From Pseudarthrobacter sp. L1SW (GTDB lineage: Bacteria; Actinomycetota; Actinomycetes; Actinomycetales; Micrococcaceae): a stretch of DNA of 64,000 nucleotides. The DNA is taken from the NCBI RefSeq assembly GCF_020809045.1, contig NZ_CP078079.1:3410001-3474000 (forward strand), in the 5' to 3' direction. The notes below the pieces were generated by a model. It saw only the letters and a program-made list of their open reading frames with translations. It did no database searches and was not told where the DNA came from. The stretch's first letter is position 1, and every line of letters begins with the position of its first letter. This document shows, piece by piece, positions 9,722-18,265 of this stretch. Made by a program: the position numbers and the translations under genes.

Positions 9722-11896
9722 ATGGCGAAGAAACGGAAGCGCGGGCGCGGTTTCAGCCTTGCCCTGGGAAGATTTTTCGGGTTCCTGGCGGCGAGTGCCC
9801 TGTGTGGCGTCCTGGCCGCCAGCCTGGTGGTCCCGGCCGTGGCGGCCGCCGGCTTCGGCGTCAGCAACTCCATTGGCTTTTTCGACAGCCTGCCGGAGGA
9901 GCTCACCGTCCAGCCGCCGTCGCAATCCACCAAGGTCCTCACCTCCGACGGCCAGCCAATCGCTACCTTCTTTGCCGAGAACCGTGTCAGGATCCCCCTG
10001 GACCAGATGTCGCCGTACATCAGGGATGCCATCGTGGCTATTGAGGACAGCAGGTTCTACGAGCACGCCGGCATTGATCCCCAGGGGATCATCCGGGCAT
10101 TGGTTTCCAACCTGACCAAGGGCAGCCAGCAGGGTGCCTCCACCATCACGCAGCAATATGTCACCAACGTGGTCAATGAGGCCAGGCTGTCCCAGGACAG
10201 GCCCGACGAAGTGATCCTGAGCGGGCAAAAGGACGTCGGCGACAAGCTGCGCGAGATGAAGCTGGCCATTGCCCTGGAGAAGAAGTTCACCAAGCAGCAG
10301 ATCCTTGAGGGATACCTGAACATTGTGTTCTTCAACAGCGACGCGTACGGCATCGAAGCTGCCTCGCGCTACTTCTTCAGCACCACCGCCAAGGACCTCA
10401 GCCTTCCCCAGGCAGCCCTGCTGGCCGGACTTGTCAACAGCCCCACGTTCTACAACCCGGTGCTCAACCCTGACAAGTCGATTGTCCGCCGGAACCAGGT
10501 GCTCGGGGAGATGCTCCGCCAACGCATGATCACCCAGGCCCAGCATGATGAGGCTGTGGCCACGCCGATTGAACTCAAGGTCAGTCCCGAGCGGCAAGGT
10601 TGCGCCAATGCCTCCATGGCGCCCTACTTCTGCGACTATATCTCGCACCTCATCCTGAACAACCCCGCCTACGGGGCCAGCCTGATAGAACGCCAGCGGA
10701 AGCTGTACCGCGGGGGCCTCACCATCGTCACCACCCTGGACAGCCGGCTTCAGGCTGCCGCCCAGGCGCAGGTGGACGGTACCGCCGGGCCCAACCCGGA
10801 CCGGTGGGCAGCGGCACTGGTGACGGTGCAGCCAGGGACGGGCAAGATCCTGGCCATGGCCCAGAACACCGTGTTCCTCCCTGAACCGGGCAAGTTCGAC
10901 ACCCAACTGAACTTCAATGTCGACGCCAAGGACCCGCAGGGTAATGACCTCAATGGAGCCGGCGGCTTCCAGCCCGGGTCCACCATGAAGCCGTTCACCT
11001 TTGCCGAGTGGCTCAACGAGGGCAAGTCGTTGACCGCAGAGGTGGACGCGTCCCGGCGCGTCTATCCGCTGGGATTCCCGTGGAAGTCCAGTTGCGGGAA
11101 GGTCATGGGCGCCTACAGCACCGCCCAGAACAACCCGGAACTGGGCGCGGCTGATGACTTGCAGAATGCCGAGGAGGGCTTCTACCGGAAGATGCCCATC
11201 AACTACGGACTGTACAACTCGATCAACACGGCCACGTTCGCGTCAGCCACCCAGCTGGATTTCTGCGGCATCCAGAAGATGGTGGACGCTGTGGGCCTCC
11301 ACAGCGGACTCGATGGGGCCCCAATCAACATGCACCAACTGGGCAACCTCCTGGGCGGCACCGGTGTGGCCCCCCTCCATATGGCGAATGCCTTTGCGAC
11401 CTTCGCCAGCGATGGCCGCTACTGCACGCCCGTCGCGCTCGTGGAAGTCAAGGATGCAACCGGCGGCAGTCTTCCCGCCCAGCCCGTGGAATGCCGTGAT
11501 GCCGTGAAGCCCGACGTGGCCCGCGGAGTGAACTCCGTGCTGCAGGACGTGATGAAGGTGGGTTCCGGCGTCTGGATCAACCCCAAGGTGCATACCAGGA
11601 TGCCGGTGGCGGCAAAGACGGGTACGTCCAACACCAACGGCGCCACCTGGGTGGTCGGCTACACCACCGGCCTGGCGACAGCTTCGTTTTTCGGCGATGC
11701 CCTCGAGGGCCAGAAGCGTGCCGGGCAGAATGTCACCATCAACGGGACTTTCTATCCCCGCCTGGACGGCTACATGATTGCCGGGCCGCAGTGGGCCAAC
11801 TACATGCTGAACGTAGCCCCGCTCTACCCGGCCGCTCCATTCCCGCCGCCTCCCCCTTCCATGATCGGGCCGAGCCCCTCGCCCAGCCCCCGATAA
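9722..11896 (+). CDS. class A penicillin-binding protein (transglycosylase/transpeptidase)
   Basis: 724 residues. A basic N-terminus and one signal-anchor helix (residues 13-44) are followed by a GT51 glycosyltransferase domain (AIEDSRFYEHAGID with catalytic Glu 108; GASTITQQ) and a penicillin-binding transpeptidase domain with SxxK at STMK (Ser 420), SxN at SIN (Ser 500) and KTG at AAKTGTSN (Lys 632). The C-terminus is a proline/serine tail (PPPPPSMIGPSPSPSP). It would polymerise and cross-link peptidoglycan on the outer face of the membrane, like actinobacterial PonA proteins. It stands alone and divergent to padR. Confidence 0.92.
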   Translation: MAKKRKRGRGFSLALGRFFGFLAASALCGVLAASLVVPAVAAAGFGVSNSIGFFDSLPEELTVQPPSQSTKVLTSDGQPIATFFAENRVRIPLDQMSPYIRDAIVAIEDSRFYEHAGIDPQGIIRALVSNLTKGSQQGASTITQQYVTNVVNEARLSQDRPDEVILSGQKDVGDKLREMKLAIALEKKFTKQQILEGYLNIVFFNSDAYGIEAASRYFFSTTAKDLSLPQAALLAGLVNSPTFYNPVLNPDKSIVRRNQVLGEMLRQRMITQAQHDEAVATPIELKVSPERQGCANASMAPYFCDYISHLILNNPAYGASLIERQRKLYRGGLTIVTTLDSRLQAAAQAQVDGTAGPNPDRWAAALVTVQPGTGKILAMAQNTVFLPEPGKFDTQLNFNVDAKDPQGNDLNGAGGFQPGSTMKPFTFAEWLNEGKSLTAEVDASRRVYPLGFPWKSSCGKVMGAYSTAQNNPELGAADDLQNAEEGFYRKMPINYGLYNSINTATFASATQLDFCGIQKMVDAVGLHSGLDGAPINMHQLGNLLGGTGVAPLHMANAFATFASDGRYCTPVALVEVKDATGGSLPAQPVECRDAVKPDVARGVNSVLQDVMKVGSGVWINPKVHTRMPVAAKTGTSNTNGATWVVGYTTGLATASFFGDALEGQKRAGQNVTINGTFYPRLDGYMIAGPQWANYMLNVAPLYPAAPFPPPPPSMIGPSPSPSPR

Positions 11897-12205
11897 CCGC
11901 AGCTTCCCCGTCCAGGTGCGGCCTCCGCATGCGTGGTTCGGGTCGCTGAACAGCCGCGCAGGCATCACTTGAGACCTGCGGGAATATCTCTGCCTCCTGC
12001 CGTCCGGAACGCAGTGGTGGTGGGGTGGAGTGGTAGGTGTGGCCGGTGTGGCTGGTGGTGGGTCCGTTGCCCTGGCCAGGCCCCGACCCACATCCATACC
12101 CAAAGTCTTCCAGCAGGCCCGCGCCAGGACACCGACCCTCCAGCCCTATGTGGATAACCCGCGCGGTTCAGCCCAGGAGCACAGCGAGGTGGCAGGATTG
12201 GCGGA
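11897..12205. other. intergenic region with TG-rich low-complexity stretch
   Basis: 309 bases with no convincing gene. Positions 12014-12063 are a strand-asymmetric run of GGT/GTGG motifs with eight or more short G tracts. No hairpin repeat of the window-wide family is present, and no promoter box is clear. Confidence 0.5.
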
Positions 12206-12778
12206 GTGAAGAGCCTCGAAACCGAGCGGCTGGTCCTCCGTCCCTGGAAGCTGGAGGACGCGGACTTCGTGCTGGACCTCTACTCACGCTGGGAAGTGCA
12301 GCGCTTCATCGGCAACCACCCGCAGGTGATGAGGGAACGTGCCGAAGCCGAGGAGCGCATCCGCACGTGGCGGAACATGGACCACCCCATCCATGCAATC
12401 TGGGCCGTCCAGCTGAAAGGACGCGGTGAGCTGGAACGGCAGTCCGGCCCTCTGGCCGGAACCCTGCTCCTTAAGTCCATACCGGCGTCGGGCGACACAT
12501 TGCCGCTCCTGCCCTCCGGCGACACCGAGATCGGCTGGCACTTCCACCCCGACTACTGGGGCCACGGCTATGCAGCGGAAGCTGCCGCCGCGGTCCTCGC
12601 CTACGCCCTTGCGGCCGGGCCAAACAAGGCCGGGCCGGACAAAGTAGTGGCAGTCACAGCCCCGGCCAACACGGCATCACAAAAGGTCTGCCGGCGGATC
12701 GGCATGGCCCACCGCGGACAAACGAGGCGGTACTACAACGCGCTGTGTGAGCTCTACGAGGCGGAAGCGCCGAGCTAG
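12206..12778 (+). CDS. GNAT family N-acetyltransferase (RimJ-like)
   Basis: 190 residues from GTG 12206. The N-terminal ETERLVLRPWKLEDADFVLDL and the acetyl-CoA region (EIGWHFHPDYWGHGYAAEAA, about residues 110-130), followed by NTASQKVCRRIGMAHRG, are typical of the RimJ/RimL branch of GNAT enzymes, which acetylate protein N-termini or small amines. The substrate is unknown. Its TAG stop shares the palindrome CTAG with the stop of the convergent DUF1992 gene. Confidence 0.83.
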   Translation: MKSLETERLVLRPWKLEDADFVLDLYSRWEVQRFIGNHPQVMRERAEAEERIRTWRNMDHPIHAIWAVQLKGRGELERQSGPLAGTLLLKSIPASGDTLPLLPSGDTEIGWHFHPDYWGHGYAAEAAAAVLAYALAAGPNKAGPDKVVAVTAPANTASQKVCRRIGMAHRGQTRRYYNALCELYEAEAPS

Positions 12779-13377
12779 CCCGTCCCCTTCCACAGCCGCT
12801 GCCACCACGAGGTCCGCGGTTCAGCTTTCGGCGGTGCCTCGACGGGACGGGCGGCACGGCGTTCGCGCCAGCGCGCCACCTCGTCTTCAACGTCGCGGGT
12901 CTTGGTGACCACCGGCGGACCACCCTGAAGCTGGCGCCTGGCGTCGATGACGCGCCGATTGAAGTCCTGCAGGATGTCCCGCACCTGCTGCTCCGTGTAC
13001 TGGGCATCGAGCTTGGCATCCAGCTCCGAATCCTCGGTGCGGAGCAGGATCGCCGCAGGACCAAGCCCGCTGATGTTCTCCCGCTGGATGAGCCCCTTGA
13101 CCCACCAATCGGGATCGTACCGCTCCCCCAGCCCCGGAATTGGCTTGCCGGCGTACTTGAGGTTGTCGAATTTGCCCTGCGCCATCGCATCCCGGACCAG
13201 GTATTCAGCCCGGGCGGCGTCGCTTACCTTCTTGCGCTTTTCGCGCTCCTGCGCCTCGAGGGCGTCGAGCGCGGCCTCCTCCTCGGCGCTGATACCGGCT
13301 CCGCGGTAGGAGCGGGCCTCAGCGGCGCGCTCCAGGCGCCTCCGGAAGTCCTCCGCACCGCCGCCCATCGCTGCCAC
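12775..13377 (-). CDS. DUF1992 (DnaJ-C28 homologous domain) protein
   Basis: 200 residues from GTG 13377. The DUF1992 core VRDAMAQGKFDNLKYAGKPI (about residues 63-82) and the following GLGERYDPDWWVKGLIQREN are clear. This domain is shared with eukaryotic DNAJC28; its bacterial role is unknown. The protein is charged and helical, with no signal or membrane segment, and ends in a Trp-rich tail (SWWQRLWKG). It overlaps the GNAT gene tail to tail by 4 bases. Confidence 0.8.
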   Translation of the reverse strand: MAAMGGGAEDFRRRLERAAEARSYRGAGISAEEEAALDALEAQEREKRKKVSDAARAEYLVRDAMAQGKFDNLKYAGKPIPGLGERYDPDWWVKGLIQRENISGLGPAAILLRTEDSELDAKLDAQYTEQQVRDILQDFNRRVIDARRQLQGGPPVVTKTRDVEDEVARWRERRAARPVEAPPKAEPRTSWWQRLWKGTG

Positions 13378-13470
13378 CGCCTCACTTCTGAATGATGCTT
13401 CCTTCCAGTATTCAGAAGCTTTCCGGCCCGTTCAACGCCTGCAGGACACAGCCGGCACGTGGACAAAGGA

Positions 13471-13508
13471 AAGCGTACGACGACGGGACGTCCCGCCGTC
13501 GTACGCTT
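13471..13508. repeat. intergenic hairpin family, copy 1
   Basis: An 18-bp stem beginning AAGCGTACGACG, with a 2-nt loop and one mismatch at position 13. It lies 27 bases past the stop of the AHSA1 gene. Stem position 6 is a T-A pair here where most copies have G-C, a compensated change. Confidence 0.85.
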
Positions 13509-13534
13509 CGCCAGGTGCCGGAAGGCTTGGCGGG

Positions 13535-14032
13535 TCAGGCGTTTGCGTGTTCGGCGAGGATGGCATCGATCTGGCCGACAGCCTCGCGCATGCCTTCTTC
13601 CATGCCCATCTGCACCATCTGTTCCATCTGCTCTTCGGAGTCGAAGACGGTGGCTACTTTCATGCTGGTCCGGCCACCGGCTTCCTCGAGTGTCACCGTG
13701 ACATGGCCGGCACCCATTTCCTCGACCGGCTCCCCTTTTTCGTCGGCGAAGCCGTCGTCGAACTCCAGCTTGTTGGGTGCCTGGATGGAGGTGAAGCGCC
13801 ACCAACCGCGGGGCTTCTCACCCTCGGGAGTGGTCATGTAGTAGCCGGCCTTTCCGCCGGACTCGAAGTCGAACTGTTCAAACGTGGCCGGGTAGCCGGG
13901 CGGCCCCCACCAGCGCTCCAGCTGGCGCGGGTCTTCCCAGAGCTGCCAGACGCGTTGGACGCCGGCATCGAACTCTGCTGTCAAAGTGAAGCTGAGCGCC
14001 TCAACGTTCTTGGTGGTATCAATAACGGGCAT
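13535..14032 (-). CDS. SRPBCC/AHSA1 domain protein
   Basis: 165 residues starting MPVIDTTKNVEAL at 14032 after a strong AAGGAGGG site. The activator-of-Hsp90-like START fold is shown by VQRVWQLWEDPRQLERWWGPPGYPA (about residues 25-48, quoted in parts), WWRFTSIQAPNKLEFDD and a C-terminal helix GMEEGMREAVGQIDAI. These proteins bind small hydrophobic ligands. It lies 13 bases after an ArsR-type gene; ArsR-AHSA1 pairs are common and the ligand of this one is unknown. Confidence 0.83.
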   Translation of the reverse strand: MPVIDTTKNVEALSFTLTAEFDAGVQRVWQLWEDPRQLERWWGPPGYPATFEQFDFESGGKAGYYMTTPEGEKPRGWWRFTSIQAPNKLEFDDGFADEKGEPVEEMGAGHVTVTLEEAGGRTSMKVATVFDSEEQMEQMVQMGMEEGMREAVGQIDAILAEHANA

Positions 14033-14045
14033 AGCAGAACCCTCC

Positions 14046-14378
14046 TTATCCTTCAGCCAGAATGTCGGCGATCCGGCCCACACGCTCTTGCCAGATTGCC
14101 TCGTACTCATCGAGCAGGCGCCGGGCGTTTTGCAGGCCTTCATGGTTACCCCGCACGATCTGCTCCCTTCCGCGCTTTTCCTTGCTCACCAGGGTTGCGC
14201 GCTCCAACACCGCCACATGTTTCTGGACGGCGGCGAAGCTCATGGCGTAGAGGCCTGCGAGGCCGGAGACCGAGTATTCCTGCACCGTGACGCGCCGCAC
14301 GATGTCGCGGCGGGTGGAATCGGCGAGCGCCTGGAAGAGGCGGTCAAGTTCGGTTTCCCTGAGCTGATCTACAACCAT
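14046..14378 (-). CDS. ArsR-family HTH regulator
   Basis: 110 residues: a winged helix with DRLFQALADSTRRDIVRRV and the recognition helix in SFAAVQKHVAVLERATLVSK. The metal-binding Cys motifs of ArsR/SmtB are absent, so it is probably not a metal sensor. It is the first gene of an operon with the AHSA1 protein. The start codon lies inside a 7-2-7 inverted repeat, and a TATCGT box 8 nt upstream suggests a leaderless, autorepressed transcript. Confidence 0.85.
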   Translation of the reverse strand: MVVDQLRETELDRLFQALADSTRRDIVRRVTVQEYSVSGLAGLYAMSFAAVQKHVAVLERATLVSKEKRGREQIVRGNHEGLQNARRLLDEYEAIWQERVGRIADILAEG

Positions 14379-14386
14379 TTGGTTGT
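14371..14386. promoter_or_regulatory. operator-like inverted repeat on the arsR start codon
   Basis: ACAACCATTTGGTTGT is a perfect 7-bp inverted repeat with a 2-bp centre. It covers the ATG of the ArsR-type gene, so a bound repressor would block initiation directly. Confidence 0.5.
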
Positions 14387-14471
14387 ACGATAGTCCCCCG
14401 CATCCTCGGTGTCAACGCCTTACCGCTTTCTTTCCACCACAGAGTCCCCGCTCCCCGGTACCTTGAAGCCC

Positions 14472-15200
14472 ATGAGCATCTTCCTGGCGGGCGCCGGTCC
14501 GGACCCTGAGGCCTTCCCCGAACTGTTTGACCGCTTCGTCCAGGACGTCCAGGCACGCACCGGCGGGGAACGGTCCGCGCGGATCGCCGTTGCGGTGCAC
14601 CACCGCGGCGGGAACCCCGGGGAGGTCCTCCGTGAGTACGCGGAACCACTCCTGGCCCGCGGACCACTTGAGGTAGTGCCGGTCCTGCTCAAGGCGGGTT
14701 GTCCTGCGGATCCGGCCGTGTTCGGCGGCGTCCACGGCCTGGTGGTGGGCGGCGGCCTGACGCCGGCGTACTGGGATGGGCTGGGTGCCTCCGCTGCCGC
14801 CATCTCACGGTTGATTGCCGGCGGCGTTCCCTACCTCGGATTCTCCGCCGGGGCCATGGTGGCGCCCGGCAGGGCACTGATCGGGGGTTACCTCATCAAC
14901 GGCACCGAAGTCTGCGGCGGGGAATGCTCAGAGGACCTCGGGGAAGTCGAGATCCGGGACGGACTGGGCCTGGCCCCGTTCGCAGTGGACGTGCATGCTG
15001 CGCAGGCGGGTACGCTCAGCAGGGCTGTGGCGGCGGTTGCCGCAGGCCTGGTGGACAGGGCGGTAGCGGTGGATGAGGACACAGCGCTGGTCCTGGCGGC
15101 AGCTGGAGATCACAGCTTTGAGGTGCTCGGCAGCGGCCACTGCTGGGACATCCGCAGGTCAGGACCACGCTGCAGCGTTTCGGTCCTGCGGAGGAGTTAG
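14472..15200 (+). CDS. peptidase E/cyanophycinase-like protein (S51-like)
   Basis: 242 residues from ATG 14472, with a TACCTT box 7 nt upstream (leaderless type). The nucleophile elbow YLGFSAGAM (about residue 120) and the preceding VVGGGLTPAYW match the S51 class-I-amidotransferase-like fold of dipeptidase E and cyanophycinase, with Ser as nucleophile. A later conserved His (FAVDVHAA, about residue 178) completes the expected dyad. The substrate is probably an Asp- or isoAsp-containing peptide, by family analogy only. Confidence 0.72.
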   Translation: MSIFLAGAGPDPEAFPELFDRFVQDVQARTGGERSARIAVAVHHRGGNPGEVLREYAEPLLARGPLEVVPVLLKAGCPADPAVFGGVHGLVVGGGLTPAYWDGLGASAAAISRLIAGGVPYLGFSAGAMVAPGRALIGGYLINGTEVCGGECSEDLGEVEIRDGLGLAPFAVDVHAAQAGTLSRAVAAVAAGLVDRAVAVDEDTALVLAAAGDHSFEVLGSGHCWDIRRSGPRCSVSVLRRS

Positions 15201-15226
15201 GAAGCCTGCGGAGGAGTCAGGAAGAC

Positions 15227-15961
15227 CTACCGGTCGAAGTGGGTGCGGATGCTGTCGCCGGACAGCTGTTCGATCAGCTCGGCTGCAACGTCGCGCAATT
15301 TACGGTTGCGGTTGCTGGAGACCTTGGTGAGGATCTCCATCGCTTCCGCCTGCGAGCACCTGTTCTGCGCCATAATGACCCCGCACGCCAGGTTGATCGC
15401 CGTCCGGCTCTGCATGGCTGCTTCCAGGTCCTCGGCGCGGCTTTGTGCCGTCCCGATGCGGACTGAGAGGTGGAGCGTGTTGTGCGCGGCGCCGGCAAAC
15501 CCCACGGCTTTGTCGTAGACGTTCGCGGTGAAGACGCCGGGCTTTGATGCAAAGAAGTTGAGCGCGGCGCTGGCCTCGCCGTTGATGTCCAGCGGCACTC
15601 CCAGCGAGCTGCGGACGTTCGCTTCCGCGAACCTGCGGGTGAGCTCCGGCCACCGCGGATCCTCGGAGACGTCGTCGATGATCACCGGGGACATCTCGCG
15701 CAAGGCCTGGATGCAGGGACCGTCACCCACAGCCTGCTCAATCTCGTCCAGTTCCATGGCACGCTGGCTGCTCCCCGCAACCGTGGTGGGCTTGCGCCTC
15801 AGCTTGAGGGTCACTGCACATTCGACGTCGTCGCCCGCAGCTTCGGAAACAGCAGCCGCAGCGAGGCCGGCAAGCCCGGTAAGGAACTCCACAGCATTTT
15901 CTGCACCCACCAGAATGCTCTGGAGTTGCTCTATCGGCTCGTTTTCCATGGAATTCGGCAT
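15227..15961 (-). CDS. GAF-ANTAR RNA-binding regulator 1
   Basis: 244 residues. An N-terminal GAF sensor domain (conserved AVGDGPCIQAL near residue 82, SSLGVPLDINGEASAALNFFA near 125-145, quoted in part) is followed by a C-terminal ANTAR domain, AMQSRTAINLACGVIMAQNR and the helix SQAEAMEILTKVSS. ANTAR domains bind paired RNA hairpins and prevent transcription termination. The GAF ligand is unknown. It lies downstream of a second GAF-ANTAR gene on the same strand, separated by a 94-base stretch with nested inverted repeats. Confidence 0.88.
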   Translation of the reverse strand: MPNSMENEPIEQLQSILVGAENAVEFLTGLAGLAAAAVSEAAGDDVECAVTLKLRRKPTTVAGSSQRAMELDEIEQAVGDGPCIQALREMSPVIIDDVSEDPRWPELTRRFAEANVRSSLGVPLDINGEASAALNFFASKPGVFTANVYDKAVGFAGAAHNTLHLSVRIGTAQSRAEDLEAAMQSRTAINLACGVIMAQNRCSQAEAMEILTKVSSNRNRKLRDVAAELIEQLSGDSIRTHFDR

Positions 15962-15975
15962 GGACCAATCCTACT

Positions 15976-16028
15976 GTCCCGCTTGCTGAACCCGGCGGGA
16001 GCCCCACCACCCCTCGGGGCAGCGGGAC
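15976..16028. other. nested inverted repeats between two GAF-ANTAR genes
   Basis: An outer 7-bp pair (GTCCCGC at 15976, GCGGGAC at 16022) encloses an inner GCCCC/GGGGC hairpin (16001-16020). It lies in the transcribed gap between two minus-strand ANTAR genes and could be an RNA switch element. It does not show the standard twin hexaloop ANTAR site. Confidence 0.35.
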
Positions 16029-16055
16029 GGGATGGCTTCCATAACGGGACCGGGG

Positions 16056-16829
16056 CTATTCGTCGAAGTGCGTGCGCAGGCGCGGAGTCGGCGAAACGGA
16101 GGCGATGATGCCGGCGGCAATTTCCCTTAGCTTGATGTTGCGGCTGTTCGATGCCTTCCGCAGGATGGTCATTGCGTCCTCCTGGCTGCAGCGGTTTTGG
16201 GCCATGATCACCCCGACGGCCACATCGATGGCCGTCCGGGACTTCATTGCCGCTTCCAGGTCCTCCTTGGCCTCCCGCAGGTGCGCCAGCCGCAGCTCAA
16301 GCTTCAGGGTTTTGGCGGATTGCTCTCCGAACATCCCGGCCCGCGCAATGTCCTCGATGGAGAATCCGTTGGCCGCAGAAGAGTAAATGTTGAGGGCGGC
16401 TGATGAGTCCTCCTCCAGTTGCAGGGGGACGCTCAGGATGGACGAGACACCGTGGGCCGCAACAGCGTGGGTGTAGTCCGGCCACCGGGGCTCCGTGGAG
16501 ACGTCCTGGACGTAGACGGCGGCGCCGCTTCGCATTGCAGCCAGGCAGGGCCCGTCCCCGAAGGCATACTGCAGTTCGTCCATCGCCGTTGCGCGGGGCG
16601 TGCTCCAGGCGACCGTGATAGGCCTCTTGCGGCGCACAACAGTGACGTTGCAGAAGATGTCTACGCCGGGCGGAGCCAGCAGGGAGGCTGAGAAAACGGC
16701 GAGTTCCCGGTAGAAGTCCTGGGCGTCACCGGCCTCCAGGACGAGGTCCTGAAGGCGGGAAACGATCCCGTCCTTAAACGCGGCGGTGTGGGGCTCCGCC
16801 GCTGTTGCGGTGGTGGGTAAGGCGTCCAT
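16056..16829 (-). CDS. GAF-ANTAR RNA-binding regulator 2
   Basis: 257 residues from MDALPTTATAAEP (16829), chosen because an AGGGA site precedes it; a longer frame begins at 16922. GAF domain with YAFGDGPCLAAM and SSILSVPLQLEEDSSAALN, then ANTAR with AMKSRTAIDVAVGVIMAQNR and SQEDAMTILRKASNSRNIKL. It ends THFDE, like regulators 1 and 5. Same architecture as its neighbours and divergent from regulator 3. Confidence 0.88.
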   Translation of the reverse strand: MDALPTTATAAEPHTAAFKDGIVSRLQDLVLEAGDAQDFYRELAVFSASLLAPPGVDIFCNVTVVRRKRPITVAWSTPRATAMDELQYAFGDGPCLAAMRSGAAVYVQDVSTEPRWPDYTHAVAAHGVSSILSVPLQLEEDSSAALNIYSSAANGFSIEDIARAGMFGEQSAKTLKLELRLAHLREAKEDLEAAMKSRTAIDVAVGVIMAQNRCSQEDAMTILRKASNSRNIKLREIAAGIIASVSPTPRLRTHFDE

Positions 16830-16981
16830 GGCACGTCCCTGAAGTTGGGCTTCAACCGCTGACAGTTTCCATGCGGCGTGAACACGCCCACTTCCAAACG
16901 CTTCCCCCCAGACTACATCCATTCCCCTGACTAACTACGAACAGGGGCCGGGGGATGGGCCCTTGGCTTTATGCTGAAACC

Positions 16982-17698
16982 ATGGCGCAACTTCCCCTTG
17001 ATGAGCTCAGCACTGTCATTGCTCGCATACAGGGGCTGCTGCTCACGGAGGAAAAAGCCACCACCGCCGTCCGCCTCCTGGCCCGGGCTGCGAAGGAGTC
17101 CGTTCCCGGCACCATCGGAGCGGGCGTCTCCCTCCTGGATGCACGCGGGCGCCGGACCAGCAGCGGCTACACAGACGGAATCGTGAGCCGGGCGGACGCC
17201 ATCCAGTACGAGTGCGGCGAAGGCCCGTGCCTGACCGCATGGGCAGCCGAGGAGACAGTACTGGCCACGGACCTCACAAGCGAGGACCGGTGGCCCGAGT
17301 GGCGCAACGGGGTAGCAGGCCTGCCCATACTGTCAGTGGTCAGTGCACCCCTGATGGCGGGCGGTGCATCCATAGGCGTGCTGAAGCTTTATGCCGCCGC
17401 TCCCAACATCTATGACCCGGGCAGCGCCGACCTGCTCCAGCTTTTCGCTGCCCCTGCGGCCACGTTGCTCTCGCACATCCAGGCCACCGAGGCTCCGCAC
17501 CGGATGACGGAGGGTCTGCAGGCGTCCCTCTATACGCGGGACCTGGTAAACCGCGCCTGCGGGGTGCTGATGGAGCGGCTGGGTGTAAGCCACGAAGCTG
17601 CGCTCCAGCTGCTGATCAGGCACGCCCGCGAAGACCAGGCAGCCTTGCACAACATCAGTGAACGCGTCCTCGCCGGGACGCTGTCCCCCGGAGCCTAG
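16982..17698 (+). CDS. GAF-ANTAR RNA-binding regulator 3 (divergent member)
   Basis: 238 residues from ATG 16982, preceded by a TATGCT box 6 nt upstream and no ribosome site (leaderless type). The GAF domain has YECGEGPCLTAWA in place of the GDGPCL form, and the ANTAR domain is RDLVNRACGVLMERLGVSHEA, clearly apart from the other four. It opens a plus-strand array of up to seven genes, the next starting 9 bases after its stop. Confidence 0.83.
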   Translation: MAQLPLDELSTVIARIQGLLLTEEKATTAVRLLARAAKESVPGTIGAGVSLLDARGRRTSSGYTDGIVSRADAIQYECGEGPCLTAWAAEETVLATDLTSEDRWPEWRNGVAGLPILSVVSAPLMAGGASIGVLKLYAAAPNIYDPGSADLLQLFAAPAATLLSHIQATEAPHRMTEGLQASLYTRDLVNRACGVLMERLGVSHEAALQLLIRHAREDQAALHNISERVLAGTLSPGA

Positions 17699-17707
17699 GA
17701 ACTGCCC

Positions 17708-18097
17708 ATGGGCTTTGATCCCAACGAACCGGAACAACGGCGCCGGCTCCGTGCAGCCATGAAGGCAGCCGATATCCCCGTATCCGAACTGTGGCTGAAG
17801 TACTTCAGCCTCTCGGGCGACGCAGGCGAATATGAGGTGGAGGCCTACCTGCAGGGTTTGCTTTCCCTGCCCCTGATACAGCGCGACCTGCTGGCGCTGG
17901 CGGCAAACGAACTGATTGACGACCTCCCCCGGCCACGTGCGCCCTACTCCGACGACTTCGACGGTCCTGCTTCCGCGGGCGGGCAGCACGTCGGCGGCGA
18001 AGGCGGGCAGCCGGCGGGCAGGGAAGCGGGCGGGGAAGACAGCAGTGAAGCCGGCAGCGAAGACAGCACCACCCGGCAACCGGACCCGGACGAATAG
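17708..18097 (+). CDS. small helical protein of the ANTAR array, paralogue A
   Basis: 129 residues of unknown function. Residues 9-71 align without gaps to the protein at 18995-19246 (about 22 of 63 identical by eye, including EQRR, LW, GD and EL), so the two are paralogues. Predicted mostly helical and acidic, with a Gly/Ser/Glu-rich tail after residue 100. It starts 9 bases after GAF-ANTAR regulator 3, the same spacing paralogue B has from regulator 4. A partner or modulator of the regulators is the simplest guess. Confidence 0.65.
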   Translation: MGFDPNEPEQRRRLRAAMKAADIPVSELWLKYFSLSGDAGEYEVEAYLQGLLSLPLIQRDLLALAANELIDDLPRPRAPYSDDFDGPASAGGQHVGGEGGQPAGREAGGEDSSEAGSEDSTTRQPDPDE

Positions 18098-18265
18098 CGC
18101 GACTCCGCCACCGCATTTCAATAGCTCCCGCAGGGGCGTAGTGTCGGTAGTAGGAGATTTTCGGGATAGAAACGATCCGGAGGTTGAATACCCAGGTCCG
18201 CCGCGCAGAGAGCGGCGGCCGACAGCCAGGGCTGTTGCTTCTGGCGCACCAAGGATTGAGGCCTG

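Noticed and set aside
13471..13508. Hairpin copies as ends of insertion sequences
   Set aside because: No transposase or target duplication is near any copy, and each is a complete hairpin on its own, mostly at gene 3' ends.
18098..18265. Standard ANTAR twin-hexaloop RNA target before regulator 4
   Set aside because: Two short hairpins are present, but their loops (7 and 2 nt) do not have the required hexaloop with A at position 1 and G at position 4.
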